Origin: Lentzea sp. | GTDB taxonomy: Bacteria; Actinomycetota; Actinomycetes; Mycobacteriales; Pseudonocardiaceae | Reading direction: 5' to 3' | DNA: 9,702 nt | Assembly (NCBI GenBank): GCA_030146905.1 | Contig: JASLAV010000346.1 | Coordinates: 1 to 9,702, forward strand | Shown: positions 1 to 7,708 of the stretch, piece by piece | Layout: each line of letters begins with the position of its first letter | Position numbering within the stretch: the first letter of the stretch is position 1 | Notes under the pieces: generated by a model | What the model was told of the DNA's origin: nothing | The model's database searches: none | What the model saw: only the letters and a program-made list of their open reading frames with translations | Translations under genes and position numbers: made by a program

Positions 1-1
1 G

Positions 2-1144
2 CAGAGCGAGATCGCGGCGCGCGGCCAGGACCCGTACGAGCTCGGCCCGGCGACGGCGCTGGGCGTCGACCACGTGCTGACGCGCGGTGTGCCGAACATC
101 TGGCGTGAGACGCCCGCGCCGTACGGGCCGCTGTTCCTCGCGTTCGGCCGGTTGACCGCGATGCTCACCGGCGACCACGTCGTGTCCGGGGTGTTCGTGC
201 ACCGGCTGCTGGTGCTGTGCGGCCTGGTGATGATCGTGTGGGCGCTGCCGAGGCTGGCCGCGCGCTTCGGCGTGCCGCCGGTCGGCGCGCTGTGGCTGGG
301 CGCGCTGAACCCGCTGGTTCTGTTCCACATCGTCATCGGCGTGCACAACGACGGGCTGGCGCTGGGGCTGATGCTGGTCGGCCTGGAGCTGGCGATGCGC
401 GGGCTGGAACCGTTGAGGTGGTCGTGGATCACGCTGGGCGCGGGGATCATCGTGTGCGGTGCGATGGTGAAGATCCCCGCGATGGCCGCGCTGGGCTTCC
501 TCGGCGTGCTGGTCGCGCGCAAGATGGGCGGTCAGCTCAAGCACCTGGCGGCGGTGGCGGGGATCATGGCCGTCATCGCGGGCGCCGGGGTGGTGGTCAT
601 CTGCCTCGGCACCGGGTTCGGCTTCGGGTGGATCGAGACGCTGAACGTCGCCTCGACCGTGAAGTCGTGGATGTCGCCGCCGACGGCGCTGGGCTTCCTG
701 GGGGCCGGCACGGGGATCGTGCTGGGCCTGGGCAACCACACCGAGTCGATGATCGCGCTGACGCGGCTGATCGGGCAGGGCGTGTCCGTCGTCATCACCG
801 TCGGGCTGCTGTGGCGCAGCTTCAAGGGCCGCATCAAGGCGATGAACGGGCTCGGCGCGGCGCTGGGCGCGATCCTGGTGCTCGGTCCGGTGCTGCAACC
901 CTGGTACGTGCTGTGGGCGGCGATCCCGCTGGCCACCGCCGTCGTCGGGCCGAAGTTCCGGATGTTCGCCATGGTCACCTCCGCGATCATCGCGGTGATC
1001 CTGCCGCCCACCGGGTCGGCGTTCGACGGGCGCGCCTACACGGTGCCGCAGGCCGTCGCCGGTGCCGTGATCACGTTCGCCGTGTGCGTGCTGATCGCGC
1101 GCAAGCGGGTGGGGCCGTTCCTGAAGTCCGACTCGACGGCCTGA
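2..1144 (+). CDS. mptB: MptB-type alpha-1,6-mannosyltransferase, C-terminal part (5' truncated by window edge)
   Basis: The reading frame is open from base 2 to the TGA at 1142-1144, about 380 residues, so the true start lies outside the window. MptB-family proteins usually have 500 residues or more, so an N-terminal part is missing. They are polytopic GT-C enzymes that use polyprenyl-phosphate-mannose to build the alpha-1,6-mannan core of lipomannan/lipoarabinomannan in the membrane. Visible support: the early block ARGQDPYELGP and the following TPAPYGPLFL, both typical of this family, an NPLVLFHIVIGVHNDG segment in a lumenal-loop context, then many hydrophobic helices separated by short basic loops, and a basic C-terminal tail (IARKRVGPFLK). 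The catalytic acidic residues expected near the N-terminus cannot be seen. The patatin gene follows 70 bp downstream on the same strand. A related GT-C mannosyltransferase such as MptA is the main alternative; position next to an ABC exporter set favours MptB. Confidence 0.85.
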   Translation, partial: QSEIAARGQDPYELGPATALGVDHVLTRGVPNIWRETPAPYGPLFLAFGRLTAMLTGDHVVSGVFVHRLLVLCGLVMIVWALPRLAARFGVPPVGALWLGALNPLVLFHIVIGVHNDGLALGLMLVGLELAMRGLEPLRWSWITLGAGIIVCGAMVKIPAMAALGFLGVLVARKMGGQLKHLAAVAGIMAVIAGAGVVVICLGTGFGFGWIETLNVASTVKSWMSPPTALGFLGAGTGIVLGLGNHTESMIALTRLIGQGVSVVITVGLLWRSFKGRIKAMNGLGAALGAILVLGPVLQPWYVLWAAIPLATAVVGPKFRMFAMVTSAIIAVILPPTGSAFDGRAYTVPQAVAGAVITFAVCVLIARKRVGPFLKSDSTA

Positions 1145-1185
1145 GTAACCCCCTCCCTTCGACGGACGAGTAACTGTCCAGGGGG
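1143..1185. repeat. GAGTAAC direct repeats and possible weak hairpin in the mptB-patatin gap
   Basis: The 70-bp gap holds GAGTAAC at 1143-1149 (overlapping the mptB stop) and again at 1168-1174, 25 bp apart. CCCCCT at 1149-1154 can pair with AGGGGG at 1180-1185, and GGAC at 1164-1167 with GTCC at 1176-1179, which would form a bulged stem. There is no T-run after it, so a terminator is uncertain. It may be a regulatory site for the patatin gene or simply chance. Confidence 0.25.
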
Positions 1186-1197
1186 AAGATCGACGCC

Positions 1198-1205
1198 AAG
1201 GGGGG
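1198..1205 (+). promoter_or_regulatory. Ribosome binding site of the patatin-like gene
   Basis: AAGGGGG lies 9 bases before the ATG at 1215. A second in-frame ATG at 1230 has no comparable purine run at a usable distance, so this site decides for the upstream start. Confidence 0.55.
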
Positions 1206-1214
1206 TGGTGTGGC

Positions 1215-4200
1215 ATGTCCGGACAATCCATGTCGCGGGAAGAGGTCCGGTTCGCGGTCGTGCTCAACGGGGGCGTGAGCCTGGCCGTCTGGATGGGCGG
1301 CGTCGTGCTGGAGCTCGACCGTCTGACCAGGCAGGGGAGCACGTACCAGCCGTTGCTCGACCTCGTGGGCTGCACGGCGAGGGCGGACGTCATCTCGGGC
1401 ACGTCCGCGGGTGGCATCAACGGGGCGGCGCTGGCGTTGTCGCAGGTCAACAAGCGCGCCGATCTGAGCAGGCTGCGGGACCTGTGGGCGGAGCAGGGCA
1501 GGATGGAGCAGCTGCTGCGGACGCCGTTCCGCGGCCAGCCCGCGAGCCTGCTCAAGGGCGACGAGTTCTTCTACCCGCGGCTGCAGGAGGCGCTGGCCCG
1601 CCTCACCGCGGACTTCGAGCCCACCGAGGCCTACGAGCGCCCGATCGACCTCAGGATCACGACCACCCTTCTGGGCGGCGTCCCGGCGATCACCTACGAC
1701 GACCTGGGCCAGCCGCTCACCCAGTCGGTGCACCAGGGCTCCTTCTCGTTCCGCCGCGACCCCTACGACTGGGTCAGCGAGGACACCAGGAACGACTTCA
1801 CGAGCGAGACGCTGCCCGACCGCGTGCAGCAGCTCGCCCTGGCCGCGCGCAGCAGCGCCAGCTTCCCGTTCGCCTTCGAGCCGAGCTTCATCCCCGTGGG
1901 CGGTCAGGGCACGCCCGACCGCCCCGACATGGCCGACGTCGCGAGCTGGGCGGGCGGGGGTGACCGGAGCAGGTTCGCCGTCGACGGCGGCGTCCTGGTC
2001 AACACGCCGACCAGGGAGGCGCTGGAGGCCATCGACCGCATGCCGGCGGACGGGCCGGTGCGCCGGGTCATGCTGCTCGTCTTCCCGCACGCCGAACCGC
2101 TGGGCTCCGCGCCGCCCGCGCACAGCTCCGCCGCGGGGTTCACGACCGTCAGCTCCGGCGCCAAGCTGCTGAGCGCCATGTCGAGCCAGGCCAACAGGAC
2201 CTACGTCGAGAAGATCGAGGAGCACAACCGGCGGGCCGCGAGCTCCAGGGGCGGCCGGATGGCGTTGCTGGAGCGGTTGCACGCGAGCGGCGGGAACGTC
2301 GTCGACGAGGTGTACTCGCTGGCCGACAAGCTCTTCGGCCACTACGAGGACGTCGAGATCCGGCTGGCCGCGCGGCAGGTCACCACGCAGCAGTTCACGC
2401 TGCCGGGAGGGAACCCGGCCAACTGGTCGTACGAACGGGCGCGCAGGGCCGCCGAGACCGCGCAGCGCGCGTGGAAGAAGAAGCACGGCGTGCTGCCGTA
2501 CGTGCCGGGCATGAAGCTGCCCAGCACCGTGTGCCGCGAGGACCTGGGCTGGGAGTGGGGCATCACGATGGCCGAGCGCCTCGGCGCGTCGGCACTCGAC
2601 CTGCTCAAGCGGCTGGTCTGGGTCGCGCCGGACGGCAAGGCCGACGAGATCGCCCGGTCCCGCCGCGAGCTGCACCAGGTGCGTGCTGAGCTGCGCAGGC
2701 TGCGCGCCGAGCTGTTCGCGTGGGAACCGTCGGAGTCGCTCGGCGAGGGGTACTGGACCGGCAGGCTCGCGAGCTACCACGAGCAGATGGTCGACGGGCA
2801 CCTCGGACTGGAGGTCAAGGCGCAGGTCGCCGAGATCGGCAGGGTCGTCGGCGACGCCCAGAAGGTGGTCGACGGCCTCGACGAGCACCGGCTGCGGCTC
2901 GGCGGGCTGCTCTGCTGGCACTCGCTGCTCGCCACTCCCGCCACGCCGCAGGAAGCCGGGCTCGGCGACGGCGAGCGGTGGCTCTCCCGCCTGCTCGCCC
3001 TGGAGGTCGCCGGCACGTGCCTGTCCGACGACGCCTCGACGGGGATGGACACGCCGGTCGAGCTGGTGCAGGTCTCGCTGCAGACGCGCAACGCGTTCGC
3101 GCAGCAGTCGATCACCGCCGACGACAAGGCCGGCGGCGCGTCGCTGTCGCGGTTCTCCGGGTTCCTCAAGCGCTCCTGGCGGGTCAACGACTGGATCTGG
3201 GGACGGCTCGACGGCGCCACGATGCTGTGCAGGGTGCTGTTCGACCCGCGGCGGCTGCGCAGGATGGACCAGCTCGGCCGGCCGGACGGCGACCGGCGCA
3301 CACCGGAGGAGCGCGCGAAGGCCGTCGTCGACTCCGTCGTCGAGTCGATGTTCGGGCCGGAGCTGCCGATCCAGGTCGCCGCCTGCGCCGACGAGGCCGC
3401 GAAGGAGCTCGCCGGCATCTACCGCGCCGACGGCGAGCTGTCGCCGTCGTCGATGAAGCTCGCCGAACTGGCCGCGTGGGGCCTGCACTGGCGGATCATC
3501 TGCGAGGAGCTCCCCCGGTTGCGGGCGGCCGTCATCGCCGACCGCGGTGACGGCGCCGACCGGCGTTCGCGCGGCGAGCTGTTCCTGGAGGAGCACGCGG
3601 ACCTGTTGCGGCGCCTCGAATATCCGCAGGAGCACACCGTCACGCTCGGCATGGCCGCGCTGAGCGCGTTCGACCGCGCCGGGATCGGCCGCGAACCCCT
3701 CACCCAGGAAGCCGCGTCGGACCAGATGATCCGCACGGCCGCGACGGCCGCCGCCGTCGCCGTCACGGTCGCCGACTCCGAACGGTCGGGGCTCGCCGCG
3801 GTCCGCCCCGTCACGCGGGTGGTCAGGGGAGCCGCGCTGCTGCCGTACTGGACGATCACCGGGCTGACCAGGGGCGGCAAGCTGGCGCAGTTCCTGGGGC
3901 TCCTCGGCCTCGCGGTCGGCGGCGCGCTCGTCGTGATGGCGCTCTTCGGGATGCTGCCGACGTGGGCGGCCGGTCCCGGCGCGGCGATCGGTGCCGCCTC
4001 GCTGCTCGCCGCTTTCGGTTACGCGGCACTGAGAAGCGGCACCCTGCTGCACGGGCTGGTGCTGCTGTCACCGGTGATCCCGCTGGTGGCGGTCGCCGTC
4101 GACAGGCTCCCCGGCGGCCGGTCGGACGTCACCACCGGCACGGCCACCGTCGCCGGCGTCGCCCTGGTCGTCACGGCGCTGCTGGTCCTGGGCTCGCTGC

Positions 4201-4904
4201 CCGCGCCGATCAGGACCCCGCTCGCCGTGCTGGCGGACTTCAAGCCGCTGGAGATCATCGAACGCCGCTGGAAGCAGGCGGCGGTCGCGCTCGCGGCGGC
4301 GGTACTGGCCTGGGCGGTCTGGCGGTTCGAGCTGCACGCCCAGCCGGTGCTGGTGGTCCCCGCCTCCGTCCTCTGTGGAGCGTTCGGGGTCTGGATGGCG
4401 CTGTCCGGCGGCAAGTCGTTGCAGCGCTGGCGCCGGGTCGAGGGCGTGTGGGGCACGGAGCGCGCGGAACCTCCCGCCGCCGCGACCGCGGGCTGGGCGG
4501 TGGTCTACGGCATCGGCTACCTCGCGGTTGCCGACGTGCTGCTGGTGCTCAGGCCGTCGGGCTGGGGCTGGCAGGCGGTGATCGGCACGGCGCTGGTGTT
4601 CGGGCTGACGTTGCTGCTGATCACGTCCTGGTACGTGCCCCGCGCGGAACGCCGCCGCATCCGGTCGCAGCTGGTGGACGAGGCGATCCCGGCGGTCTAC
4701 CCGCCGGACCGCGACATCGCGGAGGTGCTGCGCGAACGGCTGGAGGGGCACGCCTCGCTGTACCGGTTCCTCATCAGCGGAGAGGGCGAGCACCCGTCGC
4801 AGCTCACGCTCTCCCCCGCCGGACTGCTTGTCGCGCAACGAATTGAGACGAAGCTCCGGCCGGAAACCATCCGCAAAGGACTCTCGACCGACCCTGTACG
4901 TTGA
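1215..4904 (+). CDS. Large patatin-like phospholipase/acyl hydrolase with C-terminal membrane domain (DUF3376/TIGR03607 type)
   Basis: 1229 residues. The N-terminal patatin domain (about residues 10-290) shows the oxyanion-type glycine motif NGGVSLAVWMGG (18-29), the nucleophile elbow GTSAG with Ser64, and the DGG motif with Asp257, so the Ser-Asp catalytic dyad is intact and lipid acyl ester hydrolysis is the expected reaction. Residues about 300-880 are charged and mostly helical, without a domain I can name beyond the DUF3376 region of this family. From about residue 890 to 1142 there are roughly eight hydrophobic spans, so the hydrolase is probably anchored at the membrane. A polar tail of about 85 residues follows. 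No signal peptide is visible, so the catalytic domain should be cytosolic. The start at 1215 has a good Shine-Dalgarno site. The TetR gene starts 5 bp after the stop. Its physiological substrate is unknown; lipid remodelling or a membrane-damaging effector role are both inference. Confidence 0.88.
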   Translation: MSGQSMSREEVRFAVVLNGGVSLAVWMGGVVLELDRLTRQGSTYQPLLDLVGCTARADVISGTSAGGINGAALALSQVNKRADLSRLRDLWAEQGRMEQLLRTPFRGQPASLLKGDEFFYPRLQEALARLTADFEPTEAYERPIDLRITTTLLGGVPAITYDDLGQPLTQSVHQGSFSFRRDPYDWVSEDTRNDFTSETLPDRVQQLALAARSSASFPFAFEPSFIPVGGQGTPDRPDMADVASWAGGGDRSRFAVDGGVLVNTPTREALEAIDRMPADGPVRRVMLLVFPHAEPLGSAPPAHSSAAGFTTVSSGAKLLSAMSSQANRTYVEKIEEHNRRAASSRGGRMALLERLHASGGNVVDEVYSLADKLFGHYEDVEIRLAARQVTTQQFTLPGGNPANWSYERARRAAETAQRAWKKKHGVLPYVPGMKLPSTVCREDLGWEWGITMAERLGASALDLLKRLVWVAPDGKADEIARSRRELHQVRAELRRLRAELFAWEPSESLGEGYWTGRLASYHEQMVDGHLGLEVKAQVAEIGRVVGDAQKVVDGLDEHRLRLGGLLCWHSLLATPATPQEAGLGDGERWLSRLLALEVAGTCLSDDASTGMDTPVELVQVSLQTRNAFAQQSITADDKAGGASLSRFSGFLKRSWRVNDWIWGRLDGATMLCRVLFDPRRLRRMDQLGRPDGDRRTPEERAKAVVDSVVESMFGPELPIQVAACADEAAKELAGIYRADGELSPSSMKLAELAAWGLHWRIICEELPRLRAAVIADRGDGADRRSRGELFLEEHADLLRRLEYPQEHTVTLGMAALSAFDRAGIGREPLTQEAASDQMIRTAATAAAVAVTVADSERSGLAAVRPVTRVVRGAALLPYWTITGLTRGGKLAQFLGLLGLAVGGALVVMALFGMLPTWAAGPGAAIGAASLLAAFGYAALRSGTLLHGLVLLSPVIPLVAVAVDRLPGGRSDVTTGTATVAGVALVVTALLVLGSLPAPIRTPLAVLADFKPLEIIERRWKQAAVALAAAVLAWAVWRFELHAQPVLVVPASVLCGAFGVWMALSGGKSLQRWRRVEGVWGTERAEPPAAATAGWAVVYGIGYLAVADVLLVLRPSGWGWQAVIGTALVFGLTLLLITSWYVPRAERRRIRSQLVDEAIPAVYPPDRDIAEVLRERLEGHASLYRFLISGEGEHPSQLTLSPAGLLVAQRIETKLRPETIRKGLSTDPVR
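4897..4902 (+). promoter_or_regulatory. Candidate -10 element for a leaderless TetR transcript
   Basis: TACGTT (4897-4902), preceded by TG, fits the actinobacterial TANNNT -10 pattern. A start about 7 bases downstream would fall at or next to the ATG at 4910, which would make a leaderless message. No convincing -35 is seen. The alternative is translation coupled to the end of the patatin gene. Confidence 0.3.
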
Positions 4905-4909
4905 GGCAG

Positions 4910-5443
4910 ATGAGGGCCGACGCCGCACGCAACGTCGAAGCGGTGCTGCGCGCGGCCGCACGGGTCTTCTCGGCGGATCCCCTCGCGCGGATCAGCGACG
5001 TCGCCGCCGCGGCGGGCGTGGACAAGCGGACCGTCTACCGGCGCTTCGACTCGCGCGAGGAGCTGCTGCTGGCGGTCTACCGCGCGCGGCTCGACCAGCT
5101 GGAGGCGCTGATCGGGTCGACCCTGGACGACCGGCCGGTGCGCGACGCGCTGCTCGCGTTCGCCGAGGGCGGCATCCGGCTCAGCCGCGACTGGCCCGTC
5201 GACATCCGCGCGGTGACCGACCCGGCGATCCGGCTGCGGCGCGAGGAGCTGGACGCACGGATGGCCGGCTTCCTGCACCGCGCGGAACAGGCGGGTGTGG
5301 TCACGACCGGCCTGCCGGGCGGCTGGGCGTTGCGGATGCTGCAGACCCAGCTGCACACGGTCGCGCAGGAGATGCCCGCGCTGCAGCCCGGCCCCGCCGC
5401 CGCGCTCGTGATCCAGACGTTCCTGCACGGCGTCGGCGCCTGA
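4910..5443 (+). CDS. TetR/AcrR family transcriptional regulator
   Basis: 177 residues from the ATG. The N-terminal DNA-binding domain is clear: helix 1 MRADAARNVEAVLRAAARVF, then the helix-turn-helix ISDVAAAAGVDKRTVYRRF (about residues 28-46) followed by the usual DSREELLLAVY. The C-terminal part (about 55-177) is an all-helical ligand and dimer domain of ordinary length, not assignable to a known ligand. An in-frame TTG at 4901 would overlap the patatin stop. I prefer ATG 4910 because MRADAARN is the usual beginning of such regulators. GAGG lies only 3 bases before this ATG, so ribosome binding would be poor; leaderless translation or coupling to the patatin gene are the options. Downstream lies a broken short-chain dehydrogenase, the kind of gene TetR proteins often control, so its original target may have been lost. 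Confidence 0.88.
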   Translation: MRADAARNVEAVLRAAARVFSADPLARISDVAAAAGVDKRTVYRRFDSREELLLAVYRARLDQLEALIGSTLDDRPVRDALLAFAEGGIRLSRDWPVDIRAVTDPAIRLRREELDARMAGFLHRAEQAGVVTTGLPGGWALRMLQTQLHTVAQEMPALQPGPAAALVIQTFLHGVGA

Positions 5444-5446
5444 CCC

Positions 5447-5640
5447 CGGGTCGTCGCGACGGCGCGGCGACCGGAACAGCTCGAAGACCTGGTGGCGCGG
5501 TACGGCGACCAAGTGCGCGCGGTCGCGACGTGGTCGTCGACAACGCCGGGTACGCCGACAGCGCGCCCATCGAGGAGATGTCCGACGCCGGCTTCCGCGC
5601 CGAGGTGGAGGCGAACCTGTTCGGTTCCGTGAACGTGACG
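5447..5640 (+). pseudogene. Remnant of a short-chain dehydrogenase/reductase (SDR) gene
   Basis: Two fragments of a classical SDR lie in different frames directly after the TetR stop. Fragment A (5447 to about 5526, same frame as the TetR gene) reads RVVATARRPEQLEDLVARYG and on to VRAVA, which matches the end of the second beta strand and following helix of the Rossmann fold. Fragment B (about 5521-5640, the other frame) reads GRDVVVDNAGYADSAPIEEM and on to FGSVNVT; it contains the NAG motif. Between them the part of the fold that normally holds the LDVTD-type segment, some 20-25 residues, is gone. Also absent are the N-terminal TGxxxGxG cofactor motif and everything after NVT, including the Ser and YxxxK catalytic residues. 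It cannot encode a working enzyme. Assignment rests on recognisable family motifs, not on a database match. Confidence 0.8.
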
Positions 5641-5667
5641 CTCGGGCACACCGGGCTCACACCCGCG

Positions 5668-5701
5668 ACCGGCCCGGCCGCCCCCGCGCGACCGGGCCGG
5701 T
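5668..5701. terminator. Bidirectional hairpin terminator between converging units
   Basis: ACCGGCCCGG (5668-5677) and CCGGGCCGGT (5692-5701) are perfect inverted repeats of 10 bp around a 14-base loop. The hairpin begins 21 bases after the stop of the minus-strand operon (5723) and lies downstream of the plus-strand TetR/SDR-relic unit, so it is well placed to stop both. A T-run is lacking, as is common in actinomycete terminators. Confidence 0.6.
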
Positions 5702-5722
5702 TCCCCCTGCTCCCCGTGGTCG

Positions 5723-7708
5723 TCAGGCCGCCAGTGCGATGACGGGCGCGGTGCGGCCCATTGCCCGCGCGTACAGGGCCTCGAAGCGGTCCAGGGTCGT
5801 GGCCAGCGCGTGGTGCGAGATGATCTCGTTGCTGGCGGCGCCCATCCTGGCCCGCAACGGCGCGTCGTGGACGAGCGTGTGCAGGCGCTGGGCGAGCTGG
5901 TTCACGTCGCCCGGCTCGAACAGCCAGCCGTTGCGGCCGTGGCGCACAAGGTGCGGCAGGGCCATGGCGTTCGCGGCGATCACCGGCTTGCCCGCGGCCA
6001 TCGCCTCCATCGTCGCGAGGCTCTGCAACTCGGCGACACCGGGCATGACGAACAGGTCCGCACGGGCGTAGGCGTCGAGCAGCTCGTCCTCGGACACGAA
6101 GCCGTGGAACCGGACCCGGTCCGTGATCCCCAGGTCGCGGGCCAGCAGCTCCCACTCGGCCTTGCACGTGCCGTCACCGACGATCTCGCCGACCGCGCCG
6201 GGCACGCGGGCCAGTGCGCGCAGGAACTCGTCGACGCGCTTCTCCTCGTCCAGCCGTCCGACGAACAGCGCGGTCGGGCGGTCGTTGCGGGTCACCGAAC
6301 GCTGGTAGCGGGCGATGTCGATGCCGCACGACACCGGCACCGCGCGTTCGGGGAAACCGCTCTCGTGCAGCAGCTGCACGGCGCGCGGTGTCGGCGCGGT
6401 GACGACGTCGGCGCGTCCGAACACGCGCGCCAGGTCGCGGTAGGCCCACTTGCGGGACAGGCCCTGCAGGAACGCCGGCACGTGCGCGTGGCTGAACAGG
6501 TTCTCCGGCATGAAGTGGTTCGTGGCGAGCGTGGGGATGCCCTGGGCGACGGCGGAGTTCAGGACGAACCGGCCCACCACGAAGTGCGCCTGGACGTGCA
6601 CGACGTCCGGCTTCAGCGCCTTGACCAGCTCGTCGGCCTCCTTCGACGCCTGCCACGGCAGGCAGAAGCGGAAGTCCGGGTAGAACGGCAGCCGGTGCGA
6701 CCGCAGCCGGTGCACCGTCACACCGGGGATCTCCGCGGCCTTGGGCGAGTCGGGGGCGATGACGTGGACGTCGTGGCCCTTCTCCGCGAGGCCGACGGCC
6801 AGGCGCTGCGCGAAGCGCGCGGCACCGTTGACGTCCGGCGGGAACGTGTCGGCGGCGATGACCACGCGCAGGGCGCTGGAGGTGTTCACGGGGAGCTCCG
6901 TTCGGATGTTTTCACGAGGTTGACGAGCAAGTGCGAACACGCCGCAAACAGCGGCGAGAGAGCAGGCGAACAGCGCCACACCGGTCAGAACGGACAGGTG
7001 GGCGGCCTCGCCGAGCAGGAAGGCACCGAGTCCGACCGCGACCAGCGGGTCCACCACGGTCAGACAGGCGACGGCGAGGTGAGGGGGTCCGCCCGCGTAG
7101 GCGTGCTGGACGAGCCAGCCGCCGACGGCGAGCGAGAGCGCGATGCCGAGCACGGACGCGATGTGCGAGAGCCCGAAACCGCCTTGCTGCACCGACTGCG
7201 AGACGGCGCGCATGAGCACGGACACGTATCCGTACGCCACGCCTCCAGCCGATGCGAACGCCACAGCGCGGATGCGCGCGTTCGTCGTGAGTGCGGCGAC
7301 GACCCCGGGAACGGCGATCGCGCCGAGGGTGAACAGTCCGGCCGTGAGTTCGACGTCCGGCACAACGCGCGTCGCGGTGGCGCTGCCGGAAGCGAGGAGC
7401 ACGAACGCACCCACGCCCACGGTGGTGAGCAGGATCGCCGGCAGTTCGCGGAAACGGCGGTCCATCAACGCGGTCAGCCCGATCGCGAGCACCCCGATCG
7501 GCTGGACGACCGTCAGCGGAGCCATGCCGAGCGCCGCCGCGTGCACCCCGGCACCGACGACGAGCAGCACGAGTCCCCCGAGCCAGCGCGGCTCGCGCAG
7601 GACACCGGCGCGGGCACCGGTCTCGGCGACCACGTCGTGCTGCAGGCGGGCCGCGAACGCGAAGCACACGGCTCCGAGCACGGCGAGCGTGATGGCGAGC
7701 AGTGTCAT
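5723..7708 (-). CDS. Predicted fusion: 9-TM DMT/EamA-like membrane domain + GT4 family glycosyltransferase
   Basis: One frame is open from ATG 7708 to TGA 5725-5723, 661 residues. Residues 1-262 hold about nine hydrophobic helices of the DMT/EamA type. Basic loops after helices 1, 3 and 5 and after helix 9 predict N-terminus out and C-terminus in the cytosol. A 20-residue linker (ARQPRENIRTELPVNTSSAL) leads into a full GT-B glycosyltransferase (about 274-661). It shows PPDVNG near its start, TNHFMPENL, the FVGRLDEEKR strand of the donor domain, and the E-x7-E motif of retaining GT4 enzymes (GVAEL to TMEAM; Glu560 and Glu568 of the fusion). The GT resembles lipid/lipoglycan enzymes of the MgtA/PimB and glucosyl-diacylglycerol class; donor and acceptor are unknown. 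The start has a strong site, AGGTGAGG 8 bases upstream, and its ATGA overlaps the DUF998 stop. An internal GTG at 6889 may also yield free GT (388 residues). If homologs carry a stop between the domains, these would be two genes. Confidence 0.8.
   Translation of the reverse strand: MTLLAITLAVLGAVCFAFAARLQHDVVAETGARAGVLREPRWLGGLVLLVVGAGVHAAALGMAPLTVVQPIGVLAIGLTALMDRRFRELPAILLTTVGVGAFVLLASGSATATRVVPDVELTAGLFTLGAIAVPGVVAALTTNARIRAVAFASAGGVAYGYVSVLMRAVSQSVQQGGFGLSHIASVLGIALSLAVGGWLVQHAYAGGPPHLAVACLTVVDPLVAVGLGAFLLGEAAHLSVLTGVALFACSLAAVCGVFALARQPRENIRTELPVNTSSALRVVIAADTFPPDVNGAARFAQRLAVGLAEKGHDVHVIAPDSPKAAEIPGVTVHRLRSHRLPFYPDFRFCLPWQASKEADELVKALKPDVVHVQAHFVVGRFVLNSAVAQGIPTLATNHFMPENLFSHAHVPAFLQGLSRKWAYRDLARVFGRADVVTAPTPRAVQLLHESGFPERAVPVSCGIDIARYQRSVTRNDRPTALFVGRLDEEKRVDEFLRALARVPGAVGEIVGDGTCKAEWELLARDLGITDRVRFHGFVSEDELLDAYARADLFVMPGVAELQSLATMEAMAAGKPVIAANAMALPHLVRHGRNGWLFEPGDVNQLAQRLHTLVHDAPLRARMGAASNEIISHHALATTLDRFEALYARAMGRTAPVIALAA
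6887..6899 (-). promoter_or_regulatory. Internal ribosome binding site and GTG start of the glycosyltransferase domain
   Basis: On the minus strand GGAG (6899-6896) stands 6 bases before GTG (6889-6887), which begins MNTSSALRVVIAADTF, a natural N-terminus for a GT4 enzyme. The site is inside the continuous fusion frame. It may be a relic of a once separate gene or a working second start. Confidence 0.5.

Noticed and set aside
1071..4052. A 993-codon open frame on the minus strand opposite the patatin gene
   Set aside because: Its translation is a low-complexity mix of R, G, A, Q, D and P without domain motifs. It is the usual antisense shadow of a GC-rich gene whose plus-strand frame has clear catalytic motifs.
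4901..4909. TTG at 4901 as start of the TetR gene
   Set aside because: No ribosome site lies at a usable distance, and the extra residues MRQ are not usual for the family; the ATG at 4910 gives the typical N-terminus.
4828..5742. A 304-codon plus-strand frame crossing the TetR gene and the SDR relic
   Set aside because: Only its last part (SDR fragment B) resembles a protein family; the rest is an out-of-frame shadow of the TetR gene.
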